From Paraburkholderia sp. LEh10 (GTDB taxonomy: Bacteria > Pseudomonadota > Gammaproteobacteria > Burkholderiales > Burkholderiaceae), in contig NZ_JAGIPX010000016.1 in assembly GCF_017814945.1 (NCBI RefSeq), forward strand, positions 62,001 through 126,000: a stretch of DNA of 64,000 nucleotides. The letters run 5' to 3'. Numbering within the stretch: the stretch's first letter is position 1; the number at the start of each line of letters is the position of its first letter. Below, piece by piece: positions 8,228-16,874 of the stretch. Under the pieces are notes generated by a model that worked only from the letters and a program-made list of their open reading frames with translations, ran no database searches and had not been told where the DNA came from. Position numbers and translations under genes: made by a program.

Positions 8228-9388
8228 ATGAAAACGACAAAGCAGTGGGTCCGCAGCGCAATAGCCGTGGCGCTCGTTTGCGGGGCGAGTGCGGCCATCG
8301 CGCAAGTGAAGATCGGCGTCACGCTATCGACGACGGGGCCAGCCGCCTCGCTCGGTATTCCCGAGAAGAACACGATTGCGCTGCTGCCGAAGGAGATCGC
8401 CGGCAAAAGCGTGGAGTACATCGTGCTCGACGATGCATCGGATACGAGCCGCGCCGTGCAGAACACGCGCAAGCTTATCGACGAAGATCATGTCGATGCC
8501 ATCATCGGTTCGACTGTGACGCCGAATTCGCTCGCAATGCTCGACCCTGTCTCCGAAGGCAAGACGCCGATGATCTCGCTTGCGGCATCGGCGGCCATCA
8601 TTTCGCCAATGGACCCGAAGCGCACATGGGCATTCAAGACGCCGCAAAACGATGGCCTGATGGCTGATGCGATCGCCGAATACATGGAAAAGCATGGCGT
8701 GAAGACGGTCGCGTTCATCGGCTTCGCAGACGCGTATGGCGAGAACTGGTACAACGTGTTCAACCAGGCGGCGAATGCGCATCATCTGAAGCTCGTCGCC
8801 AACGAGCGCTATAACCGCACCGACGCATCGGTGACGGGGCAGGTGCTGAAGATCGTCGCATCGAACCCGGACGCCGTGCTGATCGCGGGATCGGGCACGC
8901 CGTCGGCGCTGCCGGCGAAGGCGCTCAAAGAGCGTGGCTACAAGGGCAAGATCTATCAGACGCATGGCGTCGCCAACAACGACTTCCTGCGCGTGTGCGG
9001 AAAGGACTGCGAAGGCGAACTGCTGCCCGCAGGCCCGATTCTCGTCGCCGATCAGTTGCCTGATTCGAACCCGGTCAAGAAGTCGTCGCTCGCGTACAAG
9101 ACGGCGTATGAGAAGGCCTATGGCGCGGGTTCGGTCGCAACGTTCGGCGGACATGCATGGGACGCGGGCCAGATGCTTCAGCGCGCGATCCCCGAAGCGC
9201 TGAAGAAGGGCCAGCCGGGCACGGAGGCGTTCCGTATCGCGCTGCGCGATGCGCTCGAGAGCGTCAAGGATCTGCCAATCTCGCACGGCATCATGAACAT
9301 CACGGCCACCGACCACAATGGTCTCGACAAGCGCGCTCGCGTGATCGTCGAGATTTCTGATGGCAAGTGGAAACTTCAGAACGACTAA
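8228..9388 (+). CDS. Periplasmic binding protein of a LIV/HAAT-type importer, tandem copy 2
   Basis: A 386-residue paralogue of the preceding gene, with a signal peptide ending GASAAIAQ and mature start VKIGVTLSTTGPAASLG. Shared blocks run the full length, so a gene duplication is the simplest explanation; differences are scattered rather than concentrated, which suggests an old duplication kept by selection. A TTTGGAGACATGCA context provides the ribosome binding site. It lies before the permease gene at 9607, separated by an internal terminator. Two binding proteins sharing one membrane complex, as LivJ and LivK do in E. coli, would widen substrate range. Confidence 0.9.
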   Translation: MKTTKQWVRSAIAVALVCGASAAIAQVKIGVTLSTTGPAASLGIPEKNTIALLPKEIAGKSVEYIVLDDASDTSRAVQNTRKLIDEDHVDAIIGSTVTPNSLAMLDPVSEGKTPMISLAASAAIISPMDPKRTWAFKTPQNDGLMADAIAEYMEKHGVKTVAFIGFADAYGENWYNVFNQAANAHHLKLVANERYNRTDASVTGQVLKIVASNPDAVLIAGSGTPSALPAKALKERGYKGKIYQTHGVANNDFLRVCGKDCEGELLPAGPILVADQLPDSNPVKKSSLAYKTAYEKAYGAGSVATFGGHAWDAGQMLQRAIPEALKKGQPGTEAFRIALRDALESVKDLPISHGIMNITATDHNGLDKRARVIVEISDGKWKLQND

Positions 9389-9480
9389 AAAGGTACGCGC
9401 CTCTCGCAACGCGTGGTCGCGAACGATTGAGATGGCTCTTACGTCACGTGGCCATTTCTGATCGGTAACAATGGCAAGCG

Positions 9481-9515
9481 CTGCCGCGCCGTTTTTCGGG
9501 CGCGGCAGTTGTTTT
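9481..9515 (+). terminator. Terminator or attenuating hairpin between binding-protein and permease genes
   Basis: CTGCCGCGCC (9481-9490) pairs with GGCGCGGCAG (9499-9508) and is followed by TTGTTTT. Partial read-through here would give more binding protein than membrane components. Confidence 0.7.
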
Positions 9516-9606
9516 ATGTGTTGCGGCTTCGTTTCGCGGCTGGTGGTCGTTCAGCCGACTCTCACTGTTTCTCAGTTTCGATTTCGACGTTCCAAGACGA
9601 GGAAGT

Positions 9607-10662
9607 ATGGATCTTTCTATTGCGGCGATCCTCGCGCAGGACGGCATCACGACGGGCGCGATCTACGCATTGCTCGCGCTCGCGTTAGTGCTGGTGTTCT
9701 CCGTGACGCGCGCCATTTTCATCCCGCAAGGGGAGTTCGTTTCGTACGGCGCGTTGACGCTGGCCGCATTGCAGACGCAGAAGTTTCCGGCGACGTGCTG
9801 GCTGCTGATGGCGATGGGGCTTGCTTGCTTCGTCTTCGAAGTGACGGGCATCGCGCGGCATGCCGAGCGGCGGCGTCACGCGGCGCGCACGCTCGCGACG
9901 CTCGCCGGCAAATACCTGCTGTTCCCTGTCGCCGTGTATGCGGTGACGCGCGGCCTATTTATGCAACCGCTGCCGATGATCGCGCAAATCGCGCTGACGC
10001 TGCTGATCGTGGTGCCGATGGGGCCGTTCGTTTATCGCCTCGCCTACGAGCCGGTTGCCGAAGCGACGACGCTGCTGCTACTGATCGTATCCGTCGCGGT
10101 TCACTTCGCAATGGTGGGCCTCGGGCTCGTGATGTTCGGCGCGGAAGGCTCGCGTACCAACGCATTCACCGATTCCACGTTCAACGTCGGGAGCCCGTCG
10201 ATCTCGGGGCAGAGCGTTTGGGTGGTCGGTGTGGCCGTCGTGCTGATCGGCGTGCTGTACCTGTACTTCGACCGCTCGATCTCCGGCAAGGCGCTGCGCG
10301 CGACGTCGGTGAACCGGCTTGGCGCGCGTCTTGTCGGCATCGGCACGACGCAGGCGGGACGTCTTGCATTCACGCTCGCTGCAGGCCTCGGCGTGCTGTG
10401 CGGGATTCTCGTCGCGCCGTTGACCACCATTTACTACGACTCGGGCTTCCTGATCGGCTTGAAGGGCTTTGTCGGCGCGATTATCGGCGGGCTGGTCAGC
10501 TATCCGCTGGCGGCAGCGGGTTCGATACTCGTCGGCTTGCTGGAGTCGTATTCGTCGTTCTGGGCCAGTTCATACAAGGAAGTGATCGTGTTCACGCTGA
10601 TCATTCCGGTGCTGCTCTGGCGGAGTCTCGCCAGCCCGCACGCGGAAGAAGAGGAGGAGTGA
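9607..10662 (+). CDS. Branched-chain-type ABC transporter permease, LivH-like, enlarged
   Basis: Membrane permease of 351 residues, about 50-60 longer than ordinary LivH proteins. It starts MDLSIAAILAQDGITTGAIYALLALALV, has FIPQGEFVSYGALT in place of the usual NFAHG block, and carries an extra hydrophobic region with basic residues (HAERRRHAARTLATL) between the early helices. The C-terminal GFVGAIIGGLVSYPLAAAG segment is typical of the family. The start has AAGACGAGGAAGT upstream. Only 4 bases separate it from the fused permease-ATPase gene. Confidence 0.88.
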   Translation: MDLSIAAILAQDGITTGAIYALLALALVLVFSVTRAIFIPQGEFVSYGALTLAALQTQKFPATCWLLMAMGLACFVFEVTGIARHAERRRHAARTLATLAGKYLLFPVAVYAVTRGLFMQPLPMIAQIALTLLIVVPMGPFVYRLAYEPVAEATTLLLLIVSVAVHFAMVGLGLVMFGAEGSRTNAFTDSTFNVGSPSISGQSVWVVGVAVVLIGVLYLYFDRSISGKALRATSVNRLGARLVGIGTTQAGRLAFTLAAGLGVLCGILVAPLTTIYYDSGFLIGLKGFVGAIIGGLVSYPLAAAGSILVGLLESYSSFWASSYKEVIVFTLIIPVLLWRSLASPHAEEEEE

Positions 10663-10666
10663 CGCG

Positions 10667-12451
10667 ATGAAGCGCATCATGCAAAACAAGTTCTTCTGGT
10701 TGTTTCTCGTGGCGATGTTCGCGTTGCCCGTGCTGCCGCAGCCGATCCGCGTGCCTGAGTACTGGGTCACGTTGCTCAACTATATCGGACTGTATTCGAT
10801 CGTCGCGATCGGCCTCGTGCTGCTGACGGGTATCGGCGGGATGACGAGCTTCGGCCAGGCGGCGTTTGTCGGTGTCGGCGCATATACGACCGCGTATCTG
10901 ACGACGCAGTTGGGCGTATCGCCGTGGTTCGCACTGATCGCCGGCGTCGTTCTGACGGCTTTGATCGCGTCGCTGCTGGGCGCCGTGACGATGCGGCTGT
11001 CGGGACACTTCCTGCCGCTCGGCACGATCGCGTGGGGGCTCGCGTTGTTCTTCCTGTTCGGCAATATGGAGATGCTCGGCAAGTACGACGGGATCAACGG
11101 GATTCCAGTGCTCAACGTGCTCGGCATCAATCTGGAATCTGGCCGGCATATCTACTACCTGATCTGGATCGTTGTCCTCGGTGCCGCCGTGTCTGTTCAA
11201 AATCTGCTTAATAGCCGGCCGGGACGCGCGATTCGCGCGCTACGCGGCGGCGGGCTGATGGCGGAGGCAATGGGCGTCAATACGGCGTGGATGCGGGTCG
11301 TAATCTTCGTCTATGCGGCCGTCCTGGCGTCGATCTCGGGCTTTCTTTATGCGCACTTGCAGCGCGCAGTGAACCCGACGCCGTTCGGTCTCAATCACGG
11401 CATCGAGTTTCTGTTCATGGCGGTAGTGGGCGGTGTCGCGCATGTTTGGGGCGCGGTGCTGGGCGCGGCCATTCTGACCGTTCTGCAAGACTACCTGCAG
11501 ACGCTGCTGCCCAAACTGCTCGGCGAAAACGGCAACTTCGAAATCATCGTCTTCGGCATATTAATGGTGCTGCTGCTTCAGTACGCCCGCAAAGGCGTAT
11601 GGCCGTTCGTTGCGCGCGCCTTCCCGAGCGGGCCGCGCGCGCACGTACCCGAGCATGCGGAAGCGCTGCCGCAGCGCAGCAAGCCGACGGCCGGTGAGTC
11701 GCTGCTGGTCGTCGATAAGGCGCGCAAACAGTTCGGTGGCCTCGTCGCGGTGAATGATGTCAGCTTCGAAGTGAAGGCTGGGCAGATCATTGGCTTGATC
11801 GGTCCGAACGGTGCTGGCAAGTCGACGACCTTCAATCTGGTCACGGGCGTACTGCAAGCGACCAGCGGTGCGATTACGTTCCGCGGCGAGCGCATCGATG
11901 CGTTGAATTCACGTGAAATCGTCAAACGGGGGATTGGGCGGACATTCCAGCACGTCAAGCTGCTGCCGGGGATGACCGTGCTGGAGAACGTCGCGATCGG
12001 CGCCCATCTGCGCGGGCATGCAGGCGTATGGCGCAGTGTCGCGCGCCTGAATGCGGCGGAGGAGGCGCGCCTGATGGCGGAAGCGGCGCGGCAGATCCGC
12101 CGTGTCGGCCTGGAAGAGCATATGTACGATGAAGCAGGCAGTCTCGCGCTAGGTAAGCAGCGCATTCTGGAGATTGCACGCGCGCTTTGCTGTGATCCGA
12201 CGCTTCTGCTCCTGGACGAGCCGGCGGCGGGGCTGCGTTACCAGGAGAAGCAGCAGCTGGCGACGCTGCTGCGCAAATTGCGCGAGGAGGGCATGAGCGT
12301 GCTGCTCGTCGAACATGATATGGATTTCGTAATGAATCTCACCGATCGGCTCGTGGTGATGGAGTTTGGGACACGGATAGCGGAAGGCTTGCCCCAGGAC
12401 GTGCAGAACGATCCGGCGGTGCTGGAAGCCTATCTAGGCGGGGTGGAGTGA
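10667..12451 (+). CDS. Fused ABC permease-ATPase, LivM-LivG type
   Basis: A single 594-residue protein: residues about 1-325 are a LivM-type permease (GIGGMTSFGQAAFVGVGAYT near residue 55), and residues about 345-590 are a LivG-type ATPase with Walker A GPNGAGKST, signature LALGKQRILEIARAL, Walker B LLLLDEPAAG and VEHD. Fusion fixes a 1:1 ratio of channel and motor domains. The ribosome binding site GAGGAGG lies inside the end of the preceding gene. The stop overlaps the next ATPase start by one base (TGATG). No frameshift or stop marks the domain junction, so the fusion is in frame and probably genuine. Confidence 0.92.
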   Translation: MKRIMQNKFFWLFLVAMFALPVLPQPIRVPEYWVTLLNYIGLYSIVAIGLVLLTGIGGMTSFGQAAFVGVGAYTTAYLTTQLGVSPWFALIAGVVLTALIASLLGAVTMRLSGHFLPLGTIAWGLALFFLFGNMEMLGKYDGINGIPVLNVLGINLESGRHIYYLIWIVVLGAAVSVQNLLNSRPGRAIRALRGGGLMAEAMGVNTAWMRVVIFVYAAVLASISGFLYAHLQRAVNPTPFGLNHGIEFLFMAVVGGVAHVWGAVLGAAILTVLQDYLQTLLPKLLGENGNFEIIVFGILMVLLLQYARKGVWPFVARAFPSGPRAHVPEHAEALPQRSKPTAGESLLVVDKARKQFGGLVAVNDVSFEVKAGQIIGLIGPNGAGKSTTFNLVTGVLQATSGAITFRGERIDALNSREIVKRGIGRTFQHVKLLPGMTVLENVAIGAHLRGHAGVWRSVARLNAAEEARLMAEAARQIRRVGLEEHMYDEAGSLALGKQRILEIARALCCDPTLLLLDEPAAGLRYQEKQQLATLLRKLREEGMSVLLVEHDMDFVMNLTDRLVVMEFGTRIAEGLPQDVQNDPAVLEAYLGGVE

Positions 12452-13212
12452 TGACGGATCAAATGACGAATGCACCGATTCTCGACATCAGCGGACTGTT
12501 CGTGCGCTATGGAAAGGTCGAGGCGCTGCATAACGCGAGGATTGCGGTGCGTCCGGGCCAGATCGTGTCGGTGATCGGTCCGAATGGCGCGGGTAAGTCC
12601 ACGTTACTCAATGCGATTATGGGCGCGCTGCCCGTGACGGGGCACGCAAAGGGCGCGATCAACTATCGCGGCGAGGACGTGAGTGCCGCGCCTGTCGAAA
12701 AGCGCGTCGCGCGCGGCATGTGTCTCGTGCCGGAAAAACGCGAGCTATTCGCGGCGATGACGGTCGAGGACAACCTCGTTTTGGGCGCTTACCGTCGCAA
12801 GCGCGCAGGAGATCGCAACTATCTGGATCAACTTGATCCGGTTTTCCAGTTTTTCCCGCGTTTGAAGGAGCGGCGCAAGCAGGCTGCGGGAACGTTGTCG
12901 GGCGGTGAGCGGCAGATGCTGGCCGTCGGCCGAGCGCTGATGGGCAAGCCGGACCTTCTGATGCTTGACGAGCCGAGCCTCGGGTTGGCTCCGCTGATCG
13001 TGAAAGAGATCTTTCATATCATCAGCGCATTGCGCCAAACGGGCGTCACCACGCTGCTCATCGAGCAAAACGCACGGGCTGCCCTGCAGATTTCCGACTA
13101 TGGCTACGTGCTGGAGACGGGTGAACTGGCACTCGAAGGGGAGGCCAATGCATTGGCTCAAAACCCTCGCGTGATCGAAACCTATCTGGGCTTAACTAAA
13201 AAAGTCGCATAG
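12451..13212 (+). CDS. ABC transporter ATP-binding protein, LivF-like
   Basis: Second ATPase of the fused-type importer, 253 residues from ATG 12451; an in-frame GTG lies one codon earlier. Motifs are canonical: GPNGAGKST, LSGGERQMLAVGRAL, LLMLDEPSLGLAP and IEQNA. It pairs with the ATPase half of the fusion protein. It is the last gene before the palindromic terminator at 13247-13280 that contains a parS site. Confidence 0.92.
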   Translation: MTDQMTNAPILDISGLFVRYGKVEALHNARIAVRPGQIVSVIGPNGAGKSTLLNAIMGALPVTGHAKGAINYRGEDVSAAPVEKRVARGMCLVPEKRELFAAMTVEDNLVLGAYRRKRAGDRNYLDQLDPVFQFFPRLKERRKQAAGTLSGGERQMLAVGRALMGKPDLLMLDEPSLGLAPLIVKEIFHIISALRQTGVTTLLIEQNARAALQISDYGYVLETGELALEGEANALAQNPRVIETYLGLTKKVA

Positions 13213-13246
13213 CAGAAGGAATTTTTGGCGGTTCGGCTGTCAAACG

Positions 13247-13280
13247 AACGGCGTGTTTCACGTGAAACACGCCGTTTTTT
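13247..13280 (+). terminator. Rho-independent terminator made of a 30-bp palindrome around parS
   Basis: Bases 13247-13261 and 13262-13276 are exact reverse complements (AACGGCGTGTTTCAC and GTGAAACACGCCGTT) and the palindrome runs into a T-tract at 13275-13280. It ends the importer operon just before the mnmG promoter. Its centre is a perfect ParB-binding site, so the same bases can serve transcription termination and chromosome segregation. Confidence 0.8.
13254..13269. promoter_or_regulatory. parS centromere site 1
   Basis: TGTTTCACGTGAAACA matches the conserved bacterial chromosomal parS 16-mer exactly. parA and parB lie about 3 kb downstream. Confidence 0.95.
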
Positions 13281-13301
13281 ATTCCTATGCCAGTTGGACG
13301 A

Positions 13302-13331
13302 AATTCGGGCCAAAAGCGAAACCGCTATAAT
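13302..13331 (+). promoter_or_regulatory. Predicted mnmG promoter
   Basis: A perfect -10 hexamer TATAAT is at 13326-13331, about 50 bases before the mnmG start. No good -35 hexamer is found at 17-18 bp spacing, so activation or an alternative contact may be needed. Confidence 0.5.
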
Positions 13332-13382
13332 TTCGCCCATACATTTTTTTAGGCTCACGCGGGCTCCAGCGTGAGGTCTGCG

Positions 13383-15341
13383 ATGCTTTATCCCACAGAG
13401 TTTGACGTAATCGTCGTTGGCGGCGGTCATGCAGGCACGGAAGCCGCATTGGCGTCCGCACGCATGGGCAATAAGACGCTCTTGCTGACACACAATATCG
13501 AAACGCTCGGCCAGATGAGCTGCAATCCGTCGATCGGCGGCATTGGCAAAGGCCATTTGGTGAAGGAAGTCGATGCGCTAGGTGGCGCGATGGCGGCTGC
13601 AACCGACGAGGGCGGTATTCAATTTCGCATCCTTAATTCGTCGAAGGGGCCCGCCGTGCGCGCCACTCGCGCGCAGGCCGACCGTGTGCTGTACAAAGCG
13701 GCGATCCGTCGCCGGCTCGAAAATCAGCCGAATCTCTGGCTTTTCCAGCAATCCGTCGACGATTTGATGATTGAAGGCGACCGCGTGGTTGGTGCGGTGA
13801 CGCAGGTCGGCGTCCAGTTTCGGTCCCGGGCAGTGGTTTTGACGGCCGGCACGTTCCTGGACGGGAAGATTCACGTCGGCCTCAACAATTACACCGGCGG
13901 ACGGGCAGGAGACCCGGCTGCGGTGTCGCTTTCGGCTCGCCTGAAGGAATTGAAGCTACCGCAAGGGCGACTCAAGACGGGCACGCCACCGCGTATCGAT
14001 GGCCGTACCATCGATTTCTCGAAGCTCGAAGAGCAGCCGGGCGATCTTGATCCGATTCCGGTGTTTTCATTCCTTGGGCGGGTCGACCAGCATCCGCGTC
14101 AACTGCCCTGCTGGGTGACGCATACGAACGCACAAACGCACGACATCATCCGTGGTGGTTTGGACCGCTCGCCGATGTACACCGGCGTAATTGAGGGTGT
14201 GGGCCCGCGTTATTGCCCGTCGATCGAAGACAAGATTCATCGCTTCGCGTCGAAGGAGTCGCACCAAATTTTCCTCGAGCCGGAAGGTCTAACGACTCAT
14301 GAGTTTTACCCGAACGGTATCTCGACGAGCCTCCCGTTCGATGTCCAGCTCGCGCTGGTTCGATCGATGGTCGGTCTGGAGCACGCGCATATTCTGCGTC
14401 CCGGCTACGCTATCGAATACGACTATTTCGATCCGCGCGGATTGAAGGCGTCGCTGGAGACCAAGGTTATTAGCGGTCTGTTCTTCGCCGGGCAGATCAA
14501 CGGCACGACTGGCTACGAAGAGGCGGCTGCACAAGGTCTGCTCGCTGGGATCAACGCCGGCCTGTACGTTCAGGGCAGGGAGGCGTGGACGCCGCGTCGC
14601 GATCAAGCCTATCTGGGGGTGCTCGTCGACGATCTGGTGACGCGTGGCGTGTCCGAGCCGTATCGAATGTTCACGAGTCGCGCGGCATACCGGCTCAGCC
14701 TGCGGGAAGACAATGCGGACATGCGCCTGACGGAGATCGGACGCGAACTGGGTGTTGTCGATGACGTCCGGTGGGACGCGTTCAGTCGCAAGCGCGACGC
14801 TGTTTCACGTGAAACAGAACGCCTGCGGACCACGTGGGTCAATCCCAAGACGCTTTCATCTGAAGAAGCGACGGCTTTGCTGGGCAAGCCGATCGATCAT
14901 GAGTACAGTCTCGCGGATCTGCTGCGGCGCCCGGGCGTCTCGTATGACGGCGTGTGCGAGTTACGCGAAGGGGCCTGCGGACCCACCGAAGCCTTGGCCG
15001 ATGACGAAGTGCTGCTGGCGCAGATCAAGGAACAGATCGAGATCGGCGTCAAATATCAGGGCTATATCGAACGGCAGGCAGATGAAATCGAGCGAAACGA
15101 GGCGCACGAGAACACTCGTTTGCCTGAAAATCTCGACTACGCGGAAGTTCGAGGGCTTTCGTTCGAAGTGCGCCAGAAACTGATGCAGTTCCGCCCGGAG
15201 ACGATCGGTCAGGCGTCGCGCATTTCTGGCGTCACGCCTGCTGCGATTTCGTTGCTGATGGTGCACCTGAAGCGCGGCGCTGGTCGTCGCACGCAAAAGC
15301 CCGCCGATGCCGGCACTGACAGCACGCCGGTGGCTCAATGA
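13383..15341 (+). CDS. mnmG: tRNA uridine-5-carboxymethylaminomethyl modification enzyme MnmG (GidA)
   Basis: A 652-residue FAD protein that with MnmE installs the cmnm5 group on wobble U34 of certain tRNAs. The N-terminal FAD motif GGGHAGTE (residues 13-20), the SCNPSIGGIGKGHL block, GINGTTGYEEAAAQGLLAG-like region and the C-terminal GQASRISGVTPAAIS domain match E. coli MnmG throughout. The start at 13383 (MLYPTEFDVI) has GAGG six bases upstream; the longer GTG start at 13371 is not supported by homology. The stop overlaps rsmG by 4 bp. A perfect parS site is embedded in the coding sequence at 14801-14816, encoding part of VSRETE. Confidence 0.97.
   Translation: MLYPTEFDVIVVGGGHAGTEAALASARMGNKTLLLTHNIETLGQMSCNPSIGGIGKGHLVKEVDALGGAMAAATDEGGIQFRILNSSKGPAVRATRAQADRVLYKAAIRRRLENQPNLWLFQQSVDDLMIEGDRVVGAVTQVGVQFRSRAVVLTAGTFLDGKIHVGLNNYTGGRAGDPAAVSLSARLKELKLPQGRLKTGTPPRIDGRTIDFSKLEEQPGDLDPIPVFSFLGRVDQHPRQLPCWVTHTNAQTHDIIRGGLDRSPMYTGVIEGVGPRYCPSIEDKIHRFASKESHQIFLEPEGLTTHEFYPNGISTSLPFDVQLALVRSMVGLEHAHILRPGYAIEYDYFDPRGLKASLETKVISGLFFAGQINGTTGYEEAAAQGLLAGINAGLYVQGREAWTPRRDQAYLGVLVDDLVTRGVSEPYRMFTSRAAYRLSLREDNADMRLTEIGRELGVVDDVRWDAFSRKRDAVSRETERLRTTWVNPKTLSSEEATALLGKPIDHEYSLADLLRRPGVSYDGVCELREGACGPTEALADDEVLLAQIKEQIEIGVKYQGYIERQADEIERNEAHENTRLPENLDYAEVRGLSFEVRQKLMQFRPETIGQASRISGVTPAAISLLMVHLKRGAGRRTQKPADAGTDSTPVAQ
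14801..14816. promoter_or_regulatory. parS centromere site 2, inside mnmG
   Basis: A second exact TGTTTCACGTGAAACA, about 1.55 kb from site 1 and within codons for a variable part of MnmG, where the DNA-level constraint can be tolerated. Confidence 0.95.
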
Positions 15342-16015
15342 CCGCGCGTCCTACGATGATGAGCGGACGTGACGCACTCGCCGCTCTGCTCGAAGAGGGC
15401 GTGCGTGATCTCGATATCACACTGAGCGCGGAGCAGCATGGCAAGCTGCTCAATTACGTCGCTTTGTTGGCCAAGTGGAACGCCGTCTACAACCTGACGG
15501 CGATCCGCGATCCGCGTCAGATGCTGATTCAGCATATCCTGGATTCACTGTCGGTCGTCCCGCACCTGGCTGGACGCGGGCCGTCGACGGTTCTGGACGT
15601 CGGTTCGGGTGGCGGGTTGCCGGGCATCGTCCTGGCGATTGTATTTCCCGAATGGTCTGTGACCGTCAACGATATCGTCCAGAAAAAGTCAGCGTTTCAG
15701 TCGCAAGCGAAGGCGGAATTGGGCTTGGGCAATCTGTCGGTTGTCACGGGGCGCGTCGAAAGTCTGCGGCCCGGTGTCGAGGTTCCACGAAAGTTTGATG
15801 TGATCGTCTCGCGCGCATTCGCAGAACTCGCGGATTTCGTTACACTGGCCCGTCATCTCGTCGCGGACGATGGTGCGATCTGGGCCATGAAAGGCGTGCG
15901 ACCGGATGGAGAAATCGAGCGTTTGCCCGAGGGCGCGCATGTGAAGCAGGTAATCCGTCTCAAAGTGCCATCGCTAGACGCCGAGCGGCATCTGGTTGAA
16001 GTCACGGTAGGCTGA
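15338..16015 (+). CDS. rsmG: 16S rRNA (guanine527-N7)-methyltransferase RsmG (GidB)
   Basis: A 225-residue SAM-dependent methyltransferase of the small ribosomal subunit. The SAM-binding motif VLDVGSGGGLPGIVLAI, the preceding KWNAVYNLTAIRDP block and the later SRAFAEL segment are diagnostic of RsmG. It starts within the stop of mnmG (ATGA overlap), so the two RNA-modification genes are co-translated. Loss of RsmG in other bacteria gives low-level streptomycin resistance. It is followed after 50 bp by parA. Confidence 0.96.
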   Translation: MTARPTMMSGRDALAALLEEGVRDLDITLSAEQHGKLLNYVALLAKWNAVYNLTAIRDPRQMLIQHILDSLSVVPHLAGRGPSTVLDVGSGGGLPGIVLAIVFPEWSVTVNDIVQKKSAFQSQAKAELGLGNLSVVTGRVESLRPGVEVPRKFDVIVSRAFAELADFVTLARHLVADDGAIWAMKGVRPDGEIERLPEGAHVKQVIRLKVPSLDAERHLVEVTVG

Positions 16016-16065
16016 GCTATCAAATCGAATTCTCATTAAACAGGCTGCAAAGGGACACCTAAAAG

Positions 16066-16836
16066 ATGGCAAAAATCTTCTGCGTTGCGAACCAGAAGGG
16101 TGGAGTCGGCAAAACGACGACCGCGGTCAATCTTGCCGCGAGCCTCGCATCGCAGGGACAGCGGGTCCTGCTCATCGATCTCGACCCACAAGGCAACGCG
16201 ACCATGGGCAGCGGCGTCGATAAGGCCGCTTGCGAAAACACGGTTTATGAAGTGCTGGTCGACGGCGTGTCCGTGGCGGATGCGCGGGTAAAGTCAGAAG
16301 CAGTTTCGTATGATGTATTGCCCGCCAATCGTGAACTGGCGGGCGCCGAAGTCGAACTTGTCAGCATGGAAAACCGCGAGCGTCAGTTGAAGGAGGCGCT
16401 TGCACATGTCGTAGAAGACTACGATTTCGTCCTGATCGACTGCCCGCCCGCCTTGTCGCTATTGACACTGAATGGTCTATGCGCCGCGCACGGCGTCGTG
16501 ATTCCGATGCAGTGCGAGTATTTCGCGCTGGAAGGACTGTCGGATCTCGTCAACACGATCAAGCAGGTTCACGCGAACCTGAACCGCGACCTGAAAGTGA
16601 TCGGCCTGTTGCGCGTGATGTTCGATCCGCGCATCACGCTGCAGCAGCAGGTATCGGAACAATTGAAAGAGCACTTTGGCGACAAGGTGTTCGATGTCGT
16701 CATTCCGCGGAACGTGCGACTTGCCGAGGCGCCGAGTTATGGCCTGCCGGGTGTCGTGTTCGACCGTGCGTCGCGTGGCGCGCAGGCGTATGTGCAGTTC
16801 GGCCAGGAAATGATCGAGCGGGTGCGTACGCTATGA
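16066..16836 (+). CDS. parA: Chromosome partitioning ATPase ParA (Soj)
   Basis: A 256-residue ParA/MinD-family ATPase. The deviant Walker A QKGGVGKTT is at residues 10-18, followed by LLIDLDPQGNAT and DFVLIDCPPALS (Walker B). It lacks the N-terminal DNA-binding extension of plasmid type Ia ParA, so it is chromosomal in type. It binds DNA nonspecifically with ATP and moves ParB-parS complexes. Its position between rsmG and parB, with parS sites just upstream, fits segregation of the main chromosome. Confidence 0.96.
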   Translation: MAKIFCVANQKGGVGKTTTAVNLAASLASQGQRVLLIDLDPQGNATMGSGVDKAACENTVYEVLVDGVSVADARVKSEAVSYDVLPANRELAGAEVELVSMENRERQLKEALAHVVEDYDFVLIDCPPALSLLTLNGLCAAHGVVIPMQCEYFALEGLSDLVNTIKQVHANLNRDLKVIGLLRVMFDPRITLQQQVSEQLKEHFGDKVFDVVIPRNVRLAEAPSYGLPGVVFDRASRGAQAYVQFGQEMIERVRTL

Positions 16837-16874
16837 CGCAGCGCCAACCATCCAAAGCGGACCGAGGAACCACG

